Source: [Empedobacter] haloabium (GTDB lineage Bacteria; Pseudomonadota; Gammaproteobacteria; Burkholderiales; Burkholderiaceae_D). Taken from it: a stretch of 64,000 nucleotides of DNA. Numbering within the stretch: the first letter of the stretch is position 1; every line of letters starts with the position of its first letter. The notes below the pieces were generated by a model that was not told the origin of the DNA, made no database searches, and was given only the letters and a program-made list of their open reading frames with translations. Made by a program: the position numbers and the translations under genes. Location: positions 4,774,001 through 4,838,000 of the forward strand of contig CP136508.1 of the NCBI GenBank assembly GCA_008011715.2. The letters are read 5' to 3'. Positions 28,117 through 37,765 of the stretch are shown piece after piece.

Positions 28117-29414
28117 GCCTCGTCGCCGGCCTCGTCAGCTTGCTTGGCCTTGGCCGCCATCGGCTTGCGCTCGAACACGGCGGCAAAGAAGCCGTCGGTC
28201 TGGTGCTTGTGCGGCAGGAGCTTCAGGTAGTCGCCCATCTCCAGCTCGATCTTCTGCTCGGCCAGCACCTTGCTCATCGGTACCAGCTGGAAGTCCGGGT
28301 GCGTCGCCACGAATTCCTGCGCGACGGCGTCGTTTTCCTCGTCCAGCAGGCTGCACGTCGCATACACGAGGCGGCCGCCGGCTTTCACCAGCCGCGCCGC
28401 GCCGTCCAGGATCGATACCTGCTTGTCGTGCATCTCGGCAATGGCGCTTTGCGGCTGGCGCCACTTGACGTCCGGATTGCGGCGCAGCGTGCCCATGCCC
28501 GAGCATGGCGCATCGACCAGCACGCGGTCGATCTTGCCGGCCAGGCGCTTGATCTTCGCATCCTTTTCATGGGCGATCGCGACCGGATGCACGTTCGACA
28601 GGCCGGAACGGGCCAGGCGCGGCTTCAGCTTGGCCAGGCGCTTCTCGGACACGTCGAAGGCGTACAGGCGGCCGGTGTTGCGCATCTGCGCGCCCAGCGC
28701 CAGGGTCTTGCCGCCGGCGCCGGCGCAGAAGTCGACCACCATCTCGCCACGCTTGGCGCCCAGCACCTGGGCCAGGATCTGGCTGCCCTCGTCCTGCACC
28801 TCGACGGCGCCTTCCTTGAACAGCGGCAGGTTCTGGATCTGCGGCTTCTTCAGCACGCGCAGGCCCAGCGGCGCGTACGGCGTGGGCACGGCCGCGATCG
28901 GGGCCTCGGCCAGTTGCGCGATGACCTTGTCGCGGTCCGCCTTCAGCGCGTTGACGCGCAGGTCCAGCGGGGCCGGCGTGTTCAGCGCGTCGGCCAGCGC
29001 CAGCGCTTCCTCTTCGCCGTATTGCGCCACCAGCTTCTCGTACAGCCACAGCGGCAGGTTGCTGCGCAGCGACTTGTGCAGCAGCTTGCGGTCGATGGCC
29101 TTCATGCGCTGCAGCCATTCCACCTCTTCCGGCGACAGGCCCGGCAGCGCATCGACGCCGACCGCATCGGCCATGCCCAGCAACATCAGGCGCCGCATCG
29201 TCGAGCCACCGCCCGCTTCCGAGAAATCGGTAAAGAAGTTCTTGTTGCGCAGCACGGCGTAGATGCACTCGGCGATGGCACCGCGCTCTCGGCCGCCCAG
29301 GCGGGGATGGTCCTTGAAGTAGCGCGACAAGGTGGTATCGGCCGGGGCCGTAAAGCGCAGGATCTCGCGCAGCACCTCTTCGGCGCCGGCAAGAACAGCT
29401 GGTGGCAATCTCAT
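28113..29414 (-). CDS. rsmB: RsmB/NOP-family 16S rRNA m5C methyltransferase
   Basis: SAM-dependent enzyme methylating a cytosine of 16S rRNA (C967 in E. coli). The 433 residues have a NusB-like N-terminal part (about 1-130) and a Rossmann methyltransferase domain. VDFCAGAGGKTLALGA is motif I. The two cysteines are in VDAPCSGMGTLRRNPD (motif IV) and VYATCSLLDEEN (motif VI, the catalytic one). RsmB is favoured over RsmF by length and the NusB-like region. It lies between purN and the MscS gene on the same strand. Confidence 0.88.
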   Translation of the reverse strand: MRLPPAVLAGAEEVLREILRFTAPADTTLSRYFKDHPRLGGRERGAIAECIYAVLRNKNFFTDFSEAGGGSTMRRLMLLGMADAVGVDALPGLSPEEVEWLQRMKAIDRKLLHKSLRSNLPLWLYEKLVAQYGEEEALALADALNTPAPLDLRVNALKADRDKVIAQLAEAPIAAVPTPYAPLGLRVLKKPQIQNLPLFKEGAVEVQDEGSQILAQVLGAKRGEMVVDFCAGAGGKTLALGAQMRNTGRLYAFDVSEKRLAKLKPRLARSGLSNVHPVAIAHEKDAKIKRLAGKIDRVLVDAPCSGMGTLRRNPDVKWRQPQSAIAEMHDKQVSILDGAARLVKAGGRLVYATCSLLDEENDAVAQEFVATHPDFQLVPMSKVLAEQKIELEMGDYLKLLPHKHQTDGFFAAVFERKPMAAKAKQADEAGDEA

Positions 29415-29498
29415 GTGAATCCTGGTGATGAATACAGATTAATAGGGTACAGAACAAAGCGGTGAAGCGCGGACCGCAGGCGGCGGTCCCATGGCGGA

Positions 29499-30122
29499 TC
29501 AGTGCGCCGGGCGGGGATTGTGGGGACCGTACACCCGGCCGTCCTCGACCGTCAGTTTATCTTCGATGAACCAGCGGATGGCGCGCGGGTACAGCACGTG
29601 TTCCTGTTCCAGCACGCGCGCGGCCAGCGTCTGCGCCGTGTCGCCGGGCAGCACCGGCACCGCCACCTGGTCCACCATCGGACCGTGGTCCAGCTCGGCC
29701 GTGACGAAGTGCACGGTGGCGCCATGCTCGGCGTGGCCGGCGGCCAGCGCCGCCTCGTGCGTGTGCAGGCCGGGGAAATGCGGCAGCAGCGACGGGTGGA
29801 TGTTCAGCATGCGGCCGGCGTAGTGCTCAACGAAGCCCGGCGTCAGGATGCGCATGAAGCCGGCCAGCACGACCAGGTCCGGCGCGTAGGCGTCGATGAC
29901 TTCGGCCAGCGCTGCGTCGAATGCCTCGCGCGTGGGGTAATCCTTGTTCGGCACGACAGCGGTGGCGATGCCGTGCGCGGCGGCAAATTCGAGGCCCTTG
30001 GCATCGGCACGGTTGCTGATCACGGCGGCAATGCGGGCTGGCCACTGTTCGGCCTGCGCCGCGCGGACCACCGCTTCCATATTGCTGCCCCGTCCGGAAA
30101 TCAGGATGACGATATTTTTCAT
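29499..30122 (-). CDS. purN: Phosphoribosylglycinamide formyltransferase PurN
   Basis: Third step of purine synthesis, transferring a formyl group from 10-formyl-THF to GAR. It is 207 residues from MKNIVILISGRGSNMEAVV; an ATG three codons earlier (30131) is possible. The catalytic Asn-His-Asp set is visible in MLNIHPSLLPHFPG and ELDHGPMVDQ. It starts 84 bp upstream of rsmB. Confidence 0.95.
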   Translation of the reverse strand: MKNIVILISGRGSNMEAVVRAAQAEQWPARIAAVISNRADAKGLEFAAAHGIATAVVPNKDYPTREAFDAALAEVIDAYAPDLVVLAGFMRILTPGFVEHYAGRMLNIHPSLLPHFPGLHTHEAALAAGHAEHGATVHFVTAELDHGPMVDQVAVPVLPGDTAQTLAARVLEQEHVLYPRAIRWFIEDKLTVEDGRVYGPHNPRPAH

Positions 30123-30225
30123 GGCCGACATTGTACCCTCTGCTTGCAGAGCGGGCCAGAAAAGCGGGCGGGCCGGCAAGGGCATGGTATGCGGCGTTGC
30201 AGGGTGCGGAGCCGCGGCAAGGTGG

Positions 30226-30624
30226 CTACTCGAAGGAGTAGAATACCCGGAACGGCACCTTCTTTTCGGCCCAGTAGTCGGCGGCGTCGCGGAACACGTC
30301 CAGCAGCGTTTCACGCGCTTCGCGGTCGAATTTCTGGGTGTTCGGCAATTGTTCCAGCACGATCAGGAAGCCCGTCTGGGGGCCGGCCTGGAACATGGTG
30401 TCGGTCAGCGTCTGGCGCAGCGCATCGAAGTTCTTGCCGCATGGCTTGGGGAACAGGAACGCCTCCGCAATGATCCCCAGGACCTGCTGCTTCGTCAGGC
30501 CAGCGTTGCAGTGCGCATATAGAAAATGCTGGCCCAGGCGGCCGGCTTCCTCTTGCAGCTCAGGGACCCGGAAGGCCCGGATCGACTGGACAAGATTGGG
30601 CGGCACGGTTAAGAACAAACTCAT
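30226..30624 (-). CDS. Barstar-family protein
   Basis: Small protein of the barstar fold, classically an inhibitor of barnase-type ribonucleases. In the 132 residues, LGQHFLYAHCNAGLTKQQVLGIIAEAFLFPKPCGKNFDALRQTLTD carries the barstar core (the FP-x-xxG-xNxDAL pattern is the family hallmark). No RNase gene is next to it, so it is an orphan inhibitor or has another role. AGGGAAAAATG provides a ribosome site. Confidence 0.85.
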   Translation of the reverse strand: MSLFLTVPPNLVQSIRAFRVPELQEEAGRLGQHFLYAHCNAGLTKQQVLGIIAEAFLFPKPCGKNFDALRQTLTDTMFQAGPQTGFLIVLEQLPNTQKFDREARETLLDVFRDAADYWAEKKVPFRVFYSFE

Positions 30625-31059
30625 TTTTCCCTCAAAATCGACCTGTTATGTAAGGTTGTGTTTTTTGCTATAGTGAAGGCACCTATACATTGACACTTAT
30701 CATTGACACTGAGGACAGGCGACGGCACGGTTTCCCGTCAAATGTTTCCCTCCGTCAATTCAATCCTTTAAGGTATAAGGGTAACGTGTTGTACAGCATG
30801 AATCAACTTGAATGTGGTTCCGCACGCAAGATTTGTTAAAAGCCGGTCATTTTCAGGCCAAATTAAGGCTTGTTGCGCAAAATTTGCGTTCTGATCGAAC
30901 TGAACCCTTTCCACCCCTTCACTGCCCCGGGTTACAAATTGTTGCCATGAGCTCAGTTGGAACGGGGCTGGCGGCGGTACCATTTCAATGCGCGGTCCCC
31001 GATGCGCGGGACCGGCACCCGACCCAAACAAGTCGTTCACCCATATCGAGGTATCTCAA
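30625..31059. other. Divergent intergenic region, barstar gene / glycine-zipper gene
   Basis: No gene in 435 bp. A plausible rightward promoter is TTATGT, 17 nt, TATAGT (about 30646-30674). ATTGACACT occurs twice in tandem, near 30689 and 30702. The rest is an AT-rich long leader for the glycine-zipper gene. Confidence 0.45.
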
Positions 31060-31569
31060 ATGAAGCTGCAAGCAAAATTGTTGTCGGCGGCGTTGCTCAT
31101 CGGTGCTCTGCCGGTCGCCCACGCGACCGATTTCGAAGATTACGGCCGCGTCGTGCGCGTGACCCCGCAGGTGGAGCGCTACAACCAGCCCCGCGAGGAA
31201 TGCCGCACGGAATACGTGCAGGTACAGCAGCCGCAGCAGCGCAGCGCGGGCGGCTCCATCATCGGCGGTATCGCCGGTGCCGTCCTGGGCAGTAATATCG
31301 GCAGCGGCAACGGGCGCACCGCCGCCACCGCGGCCGGCGCCATTGCCGGCGCCATCGCGGGCGACCGCATCGGCAACGCCAACGCCGCGCCCGGCGGCGT
31401 GCAGGAACAGGCCGTGCGCCAGTGCCGCATGGTCGACAGCTGGGAATCGCGCACCAACGGCTACGAAGTCGTGTACGACTACCGCGGCCGCAACTACACC
31501 AGCATCATGTCGTACGACCCGGGCGAGCGCGTGCGCCTGCGCGTGTCGGTCGAGCCGATGTCGCGCTGA
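31060..31569 (+). CDS. Glycine-zipper 2TM-domain surface protein
   Basis: Exported envelope protein of 169 residues. The start at 31060 gives MKLQAKLLSAALLIGALPVAHA, a signal peptide. A SlyB/OmpA-like glycine zipper follows (about 66-102: GGSIIGGIAGAVLGSNIG, GAIAGAIAGDRIGN). Two cysteines (C49 and C120 approximately) flank the zipper and may form a disulfide. The C-terminal part is a beta-rich domain ending VRLRVSVEPMSR. Function is unknown; relatives stabilise the outer membrane. Confidence 0.82.
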   Translation: MKLQAKLLSAALLIGALPVAHATDFEDYGRVVRVTPQVERYNQPREECRTEYVQVQQPQQRSAGGSIIGGIAGAVLGSNIGSGNGRTAATAAGAIAGAIAGDRIGNANAAPGGVQEQAVRQCRMVDSWESRTNGYEVVYDYRGRNYTSIMSYDPGERVRLRVSVEPMSR

Positions 31570-31585
31570 GGCACCCTCCTTTCGT

Positions 31586-31615
31586 AAAACTGCCGGCCGC
31601 GTGCCGGCAGTTTTT
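31586..31615 (+). terminator. Rho-independent terminator after the glycine-zipper gene
   Basis: CTGCCGGC / GCCGGCAG stem with flanking A and T runs, ending TTTTTATTTTT. Confidence 0.93.
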
Positions 31616-31668
31616 ATTTTTGGGTTTGCCAACTGGCATAATGGGGCATCGTTATTCCTGCCTTTCCC

Positions 31669-32502
31669 ATGCTGATCAAACGCAAATCCATCGAAAAAGA
31701 AGAATCGTCGCGCCCTGCGTCCAAACCCGCGCCCGCCAAGGCGGTAGCCAAGGCGGCAGCCAAGGCGCCGCGCAAGCCGCGCTTCGCGCCCGTCACGCTG
31801 TCGGAACAGGAAGGCGTGCGCTACCTGCACTTCGGCACGGAATGGGTGCAGGGTGCGATGCGCATCCGCAAGCCCGACTGGCCGGAGCTGGAGTACGCGC
31901 AGCAGATGATGGCCTGGATGCTGTGGCAGGACGCGCCACGCGCCATCGCCCAGCTGGGCCTGGGCACGGCCGCGCTGACCAAGTTCTGCTACAAGACCTT
32001 CCCGGCCGCGCAGGTCACCGCCGTCGAACTCAATCCGCACGTGATCGCGATCTGCCAGTCGATGTTCAAGCTGCCGGACAACGACGAGCGCCTGCACGTG
32101 CTGGAGATGGACGCGCTCGACTACGTCGACGACCCGGCCAACCACGGAACGCTGGACGCGCTGCAGGTCGACCTGTACGACGCCACCGCGCGTGGCCCCG
32201 TGCTGGACACGCCCGAGTTCTACCAGGGCTGCGCGGCCTGCCTGAAGGAAGACGGCATCATGACCGTCAACCTGTTCGGCGACCATCCCAGCTATGCGAA
32301 GAACCTGAAGGCGATGAAGTTCGCGTTCGCGCAAGTGATCGCGCTGCCGCAGGTCCATGATGGCAACGTCGTCGCGATCGCGTTCCGCACGCCGCGCGCC
32401 ATCGACGCCGCGGCGCTGGCCGAACGGGCCGCGCAGATCGTCGCGCAGACCAAACTGCCGGCCAAGTCCTGGGTCAAGGGCGTGCTGGCCAGCCAGAGCT
32501 GA
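31669..32502 (+). CDS. Spermidine-synthase-like SAM-binding protein
   Basis: Predicted Rossmann-fold aminopropyl- or methyltransferase of the spermidine synthase superfamily, 277 residues. Residues 1-40 are a Lys/Ala/Pro-rich tail unlike classical SpeE. LGLGTAALTKFCYKTFPAAQVTAVELNPHVI (about 95-125) is the SAM-binding motif, and the usual catalytic DxxD region reads QVDLYDA. The typical polyamine-binding residues are not evident, so true spermidine synthesis is doubtful. It lies 12 nt upstream of the GspE-like gene. Confidence 0.78.
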   Translation: MLIKRKSIEKEESSRPASKPAPAKAVAKAAAKAPRKPRFAPVTLSEQEGVRYLHFGTEWVQGAMRIRKPDWPELEYAQQMMAWMLWQDAPRAIAQLGLGTAALTKFCYKTFPAAQVTAVELNPHVIAICQSMFKLPDNDERLHVLEMDALDYVDDPANHGTLDALQVDLYDATARGPVLDTPEFYQGCAACLKEDGIMTVNLFGDHPSYAKNLKAMKFAFAQVIALPQVHDGNVVAIAFRTPRAIDAAALAERAAQIVAQTKLPAKSWVKGVLASQS

Positions 32503-32514
32503 CGGAAACCATCC

Positions 32515-34287
<1,773 letters not shown>

Positions 34288-34306
34288 AAATTTGTCGCGC
34301 CCGCCC

Positions 34307-34335
34307 TTGCACAGCGCTCATCGCGTGGCTATAAT
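34307..34335 (+). promoter_or_regulatory. tRNA-Lys promoter
   Basis: TTGCAC (34307-34312), a 17-nt spacer and a perfect TATAAT (34330-34335), 12 nt before the mature tRNA. The GC-rich discriminator (ACGGCC) after the -10 is typical of stringently controlled genes. Confidence 0.9.
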
Positions 34336-34347
34336 ACGGCCTCTTTC

Positions 34348-34423
34348 GGGTCGTTAGCTCAGCTGGTAGAGCAGCGGACTTTTAATCCGTTGGTCGCAGG
34401 TTCGAATCCCGCACGGCCTACCA
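34348..34423 (+). tRNA. tRNA-Lys (anticodon TTT)
   Basis: A 76-nt cloverleaf with encoded CCA. Anticodon TTT is at 34381-34383 in loop CTTTTAA; GGTTCGAATCC is the T arm. The acceptor pairs GGGTCGT with ACGGCCT, so it has G-U wobbles at the 1-72 and 4-69 positions instead of the canonical GGGTCGT/ACGACCC. It lies immediately before the type VI effector island. Confidence 0.97.
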
Positions 34424-34444
34424 CGAATTCGCAGCAGCAAATGA

Positions 34445-34475
34445 AGGCGTCATGAGCAATCGTGACGCCTTTTTT
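34445..34475 (+). terminator. Terminator of tRNA-Lys
   Basis: AGGCGTCA / TGACGCCT stem with a 10-nt loop, then TTTTT. Confidence 0.88.
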
Positions 34476-34592
34476 GTTTTCGCTGTCAAGCGCCCTTGCG
34501 CTCCCTCATGGGCCCACCAAAATTTCCTGATTAAAGTCGAGCAGTTTGGCGCAAGCGCAGCCGTCCGTCGATGCGATGCGCGACACCAACCG

Positions 34593-34683
34593 TGGCAAAA
34601 ATAGCAATTTTTTGCTAGAATGTTCGGCTGCCTGATCGATTGGCACCGCCGCGCCGCGTGCCGGGAGAGTAGTACCCCGGCAC
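34593..34683 (+). promoter_or_regulatory. Candidate vgrG promoter and leader hairpin
   Basis: TGGCAA (34593-34598), 17 nt, TAGAAT (34616-34621) is a plausible sigma-70 promoter 111 bp before vgrG. The leader then forms GTGCCGGG (34658-34665) / CCCGGCAC (34676-34683) with a 10-nt loop and no T run. The vgrG ATG has only a weak ribosome site, so this structure could influence translation (inference). Confidence 0.5.
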
Positions 34684-34732
34684 CGGTGGCGGGCACATCC
34701 ACAACACCACTGCCCAGTTCAACCAACGAGCA

Positions 34733-37700
34733 ATGACGATGACCGACCTGCAAGCACTGCTGGAAGCCCACCAGAGTACCCGCCTGTTGCGCCTGTCGTT
34801 CCCACGGGACGACGGACCGCAATCGACATTGATGGTCAACCGCTTCGAAGGCATGGAATACCTGTCGCGCGACTTCGAGTTCAAGGTGGAACTCCTGAGC
34901 GACGACGCCAGGATCGAACTGGAAGCGATGCATGGCAAGCTGCTGTGCGTGTCGCTGGTGCAGGCCGATGGCAGCCTGCGTCCGTTCACGGGTTACATCA
35001 CCTCGTTCAAGCTGGTCAAGACGGATGGCGGCGTCGCCTTCTACGAAGCCGTGCTGAGGCCATGGCTGGCCTACCTGCGCCTGCGCAAGAACAACCGCCT
35101 GTTCCATGAGCAGGGCTTGCGCGAGCAGGCCGAGGCGATCCTCGCCGGCTATGGCGGCTTGCCCGTGTGGGAATGGGAAGTGGCCGGCGAGCAGCCGCAG
35201 TTCACCATGGCCACGCAGTGGGACGAGACCGACCACAACTACCTGTGCCGACGCTGGGAAGCGGCGGGCTACAGCTATTGGTACGAACACAGCAGCGAGG
35301 GCCACACGCTCAAGGTCTGCGACGACACCCGCCTGGCGCCGCCGATCGATGGCCCGTCACCCGGCATCCGCTTCCAGCGCGCCGGCGGCGTGGCCGAAGA
35401 GGACGCGATCGGCGACTGGAGCCCCGTACGCCAGTGGGCGTCGACCCAGACGGCCGTCAGTGGCTTCGACTTCAAGAATCCGCGCCCGGTCCATGCCGAC
35501 AGCGTCACCGTCGACCAGCCGGGCGACGTGCCGCAGCTGGAGGTGCACAGCTATGAGGGCCATTACGGCTTCAAGCACCAGTCCGGCGCCTTTGACCTGT
35601 CGCGCCTGCGCATGGAAGAAATCGAAGCGCGCGGCAGGCTGGTCGAAGCACAAGGCAACAACCGGCGCGTCGCCCCGGGCCGGTCGTTCACGCTGCTCGA
35701 GCATTTCGGCGAAAGCAAGGAGAGCGAATTCCTGATCCTGCAGGTGCATCACGAAGCCAGCAACAACTACCTGCAAGGCAAGGGTGCGATCTCCGAATAC
35801 AAGAACCGCCTGCTGTGCCAGAGCAAGGCTGTGCCCTGGCGCCCGGGACGCGGCTACAACAGCACGGAGACCAAGCTGCTGGCCGTGCAAACCGCCATCG
35901 TCGTCGGTGCGCAAGGCCAGGGCAGCCTGAACGTGGACGAGTACGGTCGCGTCAAGGTCAAGTTCCACTGGGACCGCGACGAAAGCGGCAGCTGCTGGGT
36001 GCGGGTCGGCAGCAACTGGGCCGGCGCCGAGAAGGGCCTGGCCAGTCACCCGCGGGTCGGCTCGGAAGTGATCGTGCAATGGCTCGACGGCAATCCCGAC
36101 CACCCCATCGTCACCGGCGCCGTCTACAACCAGGACTATATGCCGCCATGGAAGCTGCCCGAGCAGCGCGCGCTGACGGGTCTGCGCAGCCGCGAGCTGA
36201 CGGCCGACGGCGGCAACACGCCGGGCGGGCGCAGCAATCACCTGGTGCTGGACGACACCCAAGGCCAGATCCAGGCCCAGCTCAAGAGCGACCATCTGGC
36301 CAGCCAGCTGAGCCTCGGCCATATCAGCCGCATCGAAGACAATGCCGGCCGCAAGGACGCGCGCGGCCAGGGCTTCGAGCTGCGTACCGACGGCCATGGC
36401 GCGGTACGCGCGCAGCAGGGCCTGCTGCTCAGCACCGAAGCACGGCCGAACGCGCGCGCCCACATCACGGATATGCCCGAGACGCTGGAGCGGATGACGC
36501 AGGGCCAGGACCTGCACGACAGCCTGTCGCAGGCCGCGCAGCAGGCGCAGGCGCACCAGCCGGGCGACCAGGACCAGGTGATCGCCGCGCTGCGGGCGCA
36601 GGTCGAGGCCCTGAAAGGCCAAGGCGGCACGCCGGCGCAAGGCGAGTTCCCGGAATTCCAGGCGCCGCACCTGACCTTGGCCAGCCCCGCCGGCATCGAA
36701 ACGACTACGCAGGGTTCCACCCACGTGATGAGCGTGGAGCACAGCGCGGTGACCAGCGGCGGCCACATCAGCCTGAGCGCGGGCAAGAGCCTGCTCGCCA
36801 GCGTCAAGGAAGCGGTGCGCCTGTTTGCCTACAAGGCCGGCATGAAGCTGGTGGCGGCCAGTGCCGACATCGACATCACGGCCTTGAAGGACAGCGTCAA
36901 CATCCTGGCCAAGCTCAACATCACCCATACCGCCAACAAGATCACGATCACGGCCAAGGAAGAGGTGGTGATCAACGGCGGCTCCAGCTTCAGCCGCTGG
37001 AACGCTTCGGGGATCGTCCACGGCACCAGCGGCAACTGGACGCAACATGCGGCGCACCACAGTTTCGTCCCCGCCAAGAGCGAGGGCACGCCCACCTTGC
37101 CGCAGCCCATGCAGCTGGAGCCGGGTAAGCTCGACCTCTATCACCAGTACGTGAATCCGGCAGGCGGCAAGAAGCAAGGCATCCGGCAAGGCGACTACAC
37201 GGTCGTCGATGCCGAAGGCGGCACGCACCAGGGCACGCTCGATGGCGAGGGCTTTAAGAGCGTGGCCGGCCTGCCGATGGGCACGGCCATGGTCACCTAC
37301 GGCAAGGACCCGCGCGATCCGTGGGACGATGGCAGCGTGCTTGGCCAGGATGCCGAGTGGCCGGCAACGCCGCTGCCCGAGGGCGACGCCCCTGCTGCGC
37401 CTTCGGCCGAATGGCAGGCGTCCGCGCCCGGGGCCGGGCTGCTGGCTGCCGCCGGTGCCGCGGCAGGCAAGATGAAGGGCGCGGCGGGCCAACTCGGCCC
37501 GGTGGCGCAGGCCGCGCAGAAGGCTGCTGGAGCCGTGCAGGCGCTGAAACAAGGCGGCGCGCAAGGCTTGCTGGCGTCGGCCGGACAGGCGGCCTTGGCG
37601 GACGCGGCGGGCAAACTTCCGGGCGGCGCGGCGGCCTTGAGCGCTTTTGGTGCGCTGGGCAACAAGCCGGCCGCTGCCATGCCGCCGGGCGTGCGTGGTT

Positions 37701-37759
37701 CGCTGCCGCACGCCGGCTCCGATGCAGCACCGGCGTCTTTGAAAAAGCTCACCGTCTAA
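34733..37759 (+). CDS. vgrG: Type VI secretion spike protein VgrG
   Basis: Trimeric tip of the T6SS tube that carries effectors into target cells. In the 1008 residues, about 15-370 is the gp27-like base and about 390-480 the gp5 OB fold (VDEYGRVKVKFHWDRD, VRVGSNWAGAEKGL). About 640-755 is the DUF2345 needle extension. About 798-865 is an extra beta-domain ending TYGKDPRDPWDDGS, and about 899-1000 is an Ala/Gly-rich amphipathic tail. The Rhs effector gene starts 6 nt after its stop, so the C-terminal extension is the likely docking site for it. No other T6SS structural genes are in the window. Confidence 0.95.
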   Translation: MTMTDLQALLEAHQSTRLLRLSFPRDDGPQSTLMVNRFEGMEYLSRDFEFKVELLSDDARIELEAMHGKLLCVSLVQADGSLRPFTGYITSFKLVKTDGGVAFYEAVLRPWLAYLRLRKNNRLFHEQGLREQAEAILAGYGGLPVWEWEVAGEQPQFTMATQWDETDHNYLCRRWEAAGYSYWYEHSSEGHTLKVCDDTRLAPPIDGPSPGIRFQRAGGVAEEDAIGDWSPVRQWASTQTAVSGFDFKNPRPVHADSVTVDQPGDVPQLEVHSYEGHYGFKHQSGAFDLSRLRMEEIEARGRLVEAQGNNRRVAPGRSFTLLEHFGESKESEFLILQVHHEASNNYLQGKGAISEYKNRLLCQSKAVPWRPGRGYNSTETKLLAVQTAIVVGAQGQGSLNVDEYGRVKVKFHWDRDESGSCWVRVGSNWAGAEKGLASHPRVGSEVIVQWLDGNPDHPIVTGAVYNQDYMPPWKLPEQRALTGLRSRELTADGGNTPGGRSNHLVLDDTQGQIQAQLKSDHLASQLSLGHISRIEDNAGRKDARGQGFELRTDGHGAVRAQQGLLLSTEARPNARAHITDMPETLERMTQGQDLHDSLSQAAQQAQAHQPGDQDQVIAALRAQVEALKGQGGTPAQGEFPEFQAPHLTLASPAGIETTTQGSTHVMSVEHSAVTSGGHISLSAGKSLLASVKEAVRLFAYKAGMKLVAASADIDITALKDSVNILAKLNITHTANKITITAKEEVVINGGSSFSRWNASGIVHGTSGNWTQHAAHHSFVPAKSEGTPTLPQPMQLEPGKLDLYHQYVNPAGGKKQGIRQGDYTVVDAEGGTHQGTLDGEGFKSVAGLPMGTAMVTYGKDPRDPWDDGSVLGQDAEWPATPLPEGDAPAAPSAEWQASAPGAGLLAAAGAAAGKMKGAAGQLGPVAQAAQKAAGAVQALKQGGAQGLLASAGQAALADAAGKLPGGAAALSAFGALGNKPAAAMPPGVRGSLPHAGSDAAPASLKKLTV

Positions 37760-37765
37760 CATTCC

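Noticed and set aside
31669..32502. Annotation as speE
   Set aside because: The Rossmann motif fits the superfamily but polyamine-site residues and operon context (no speD or speA) are missing.
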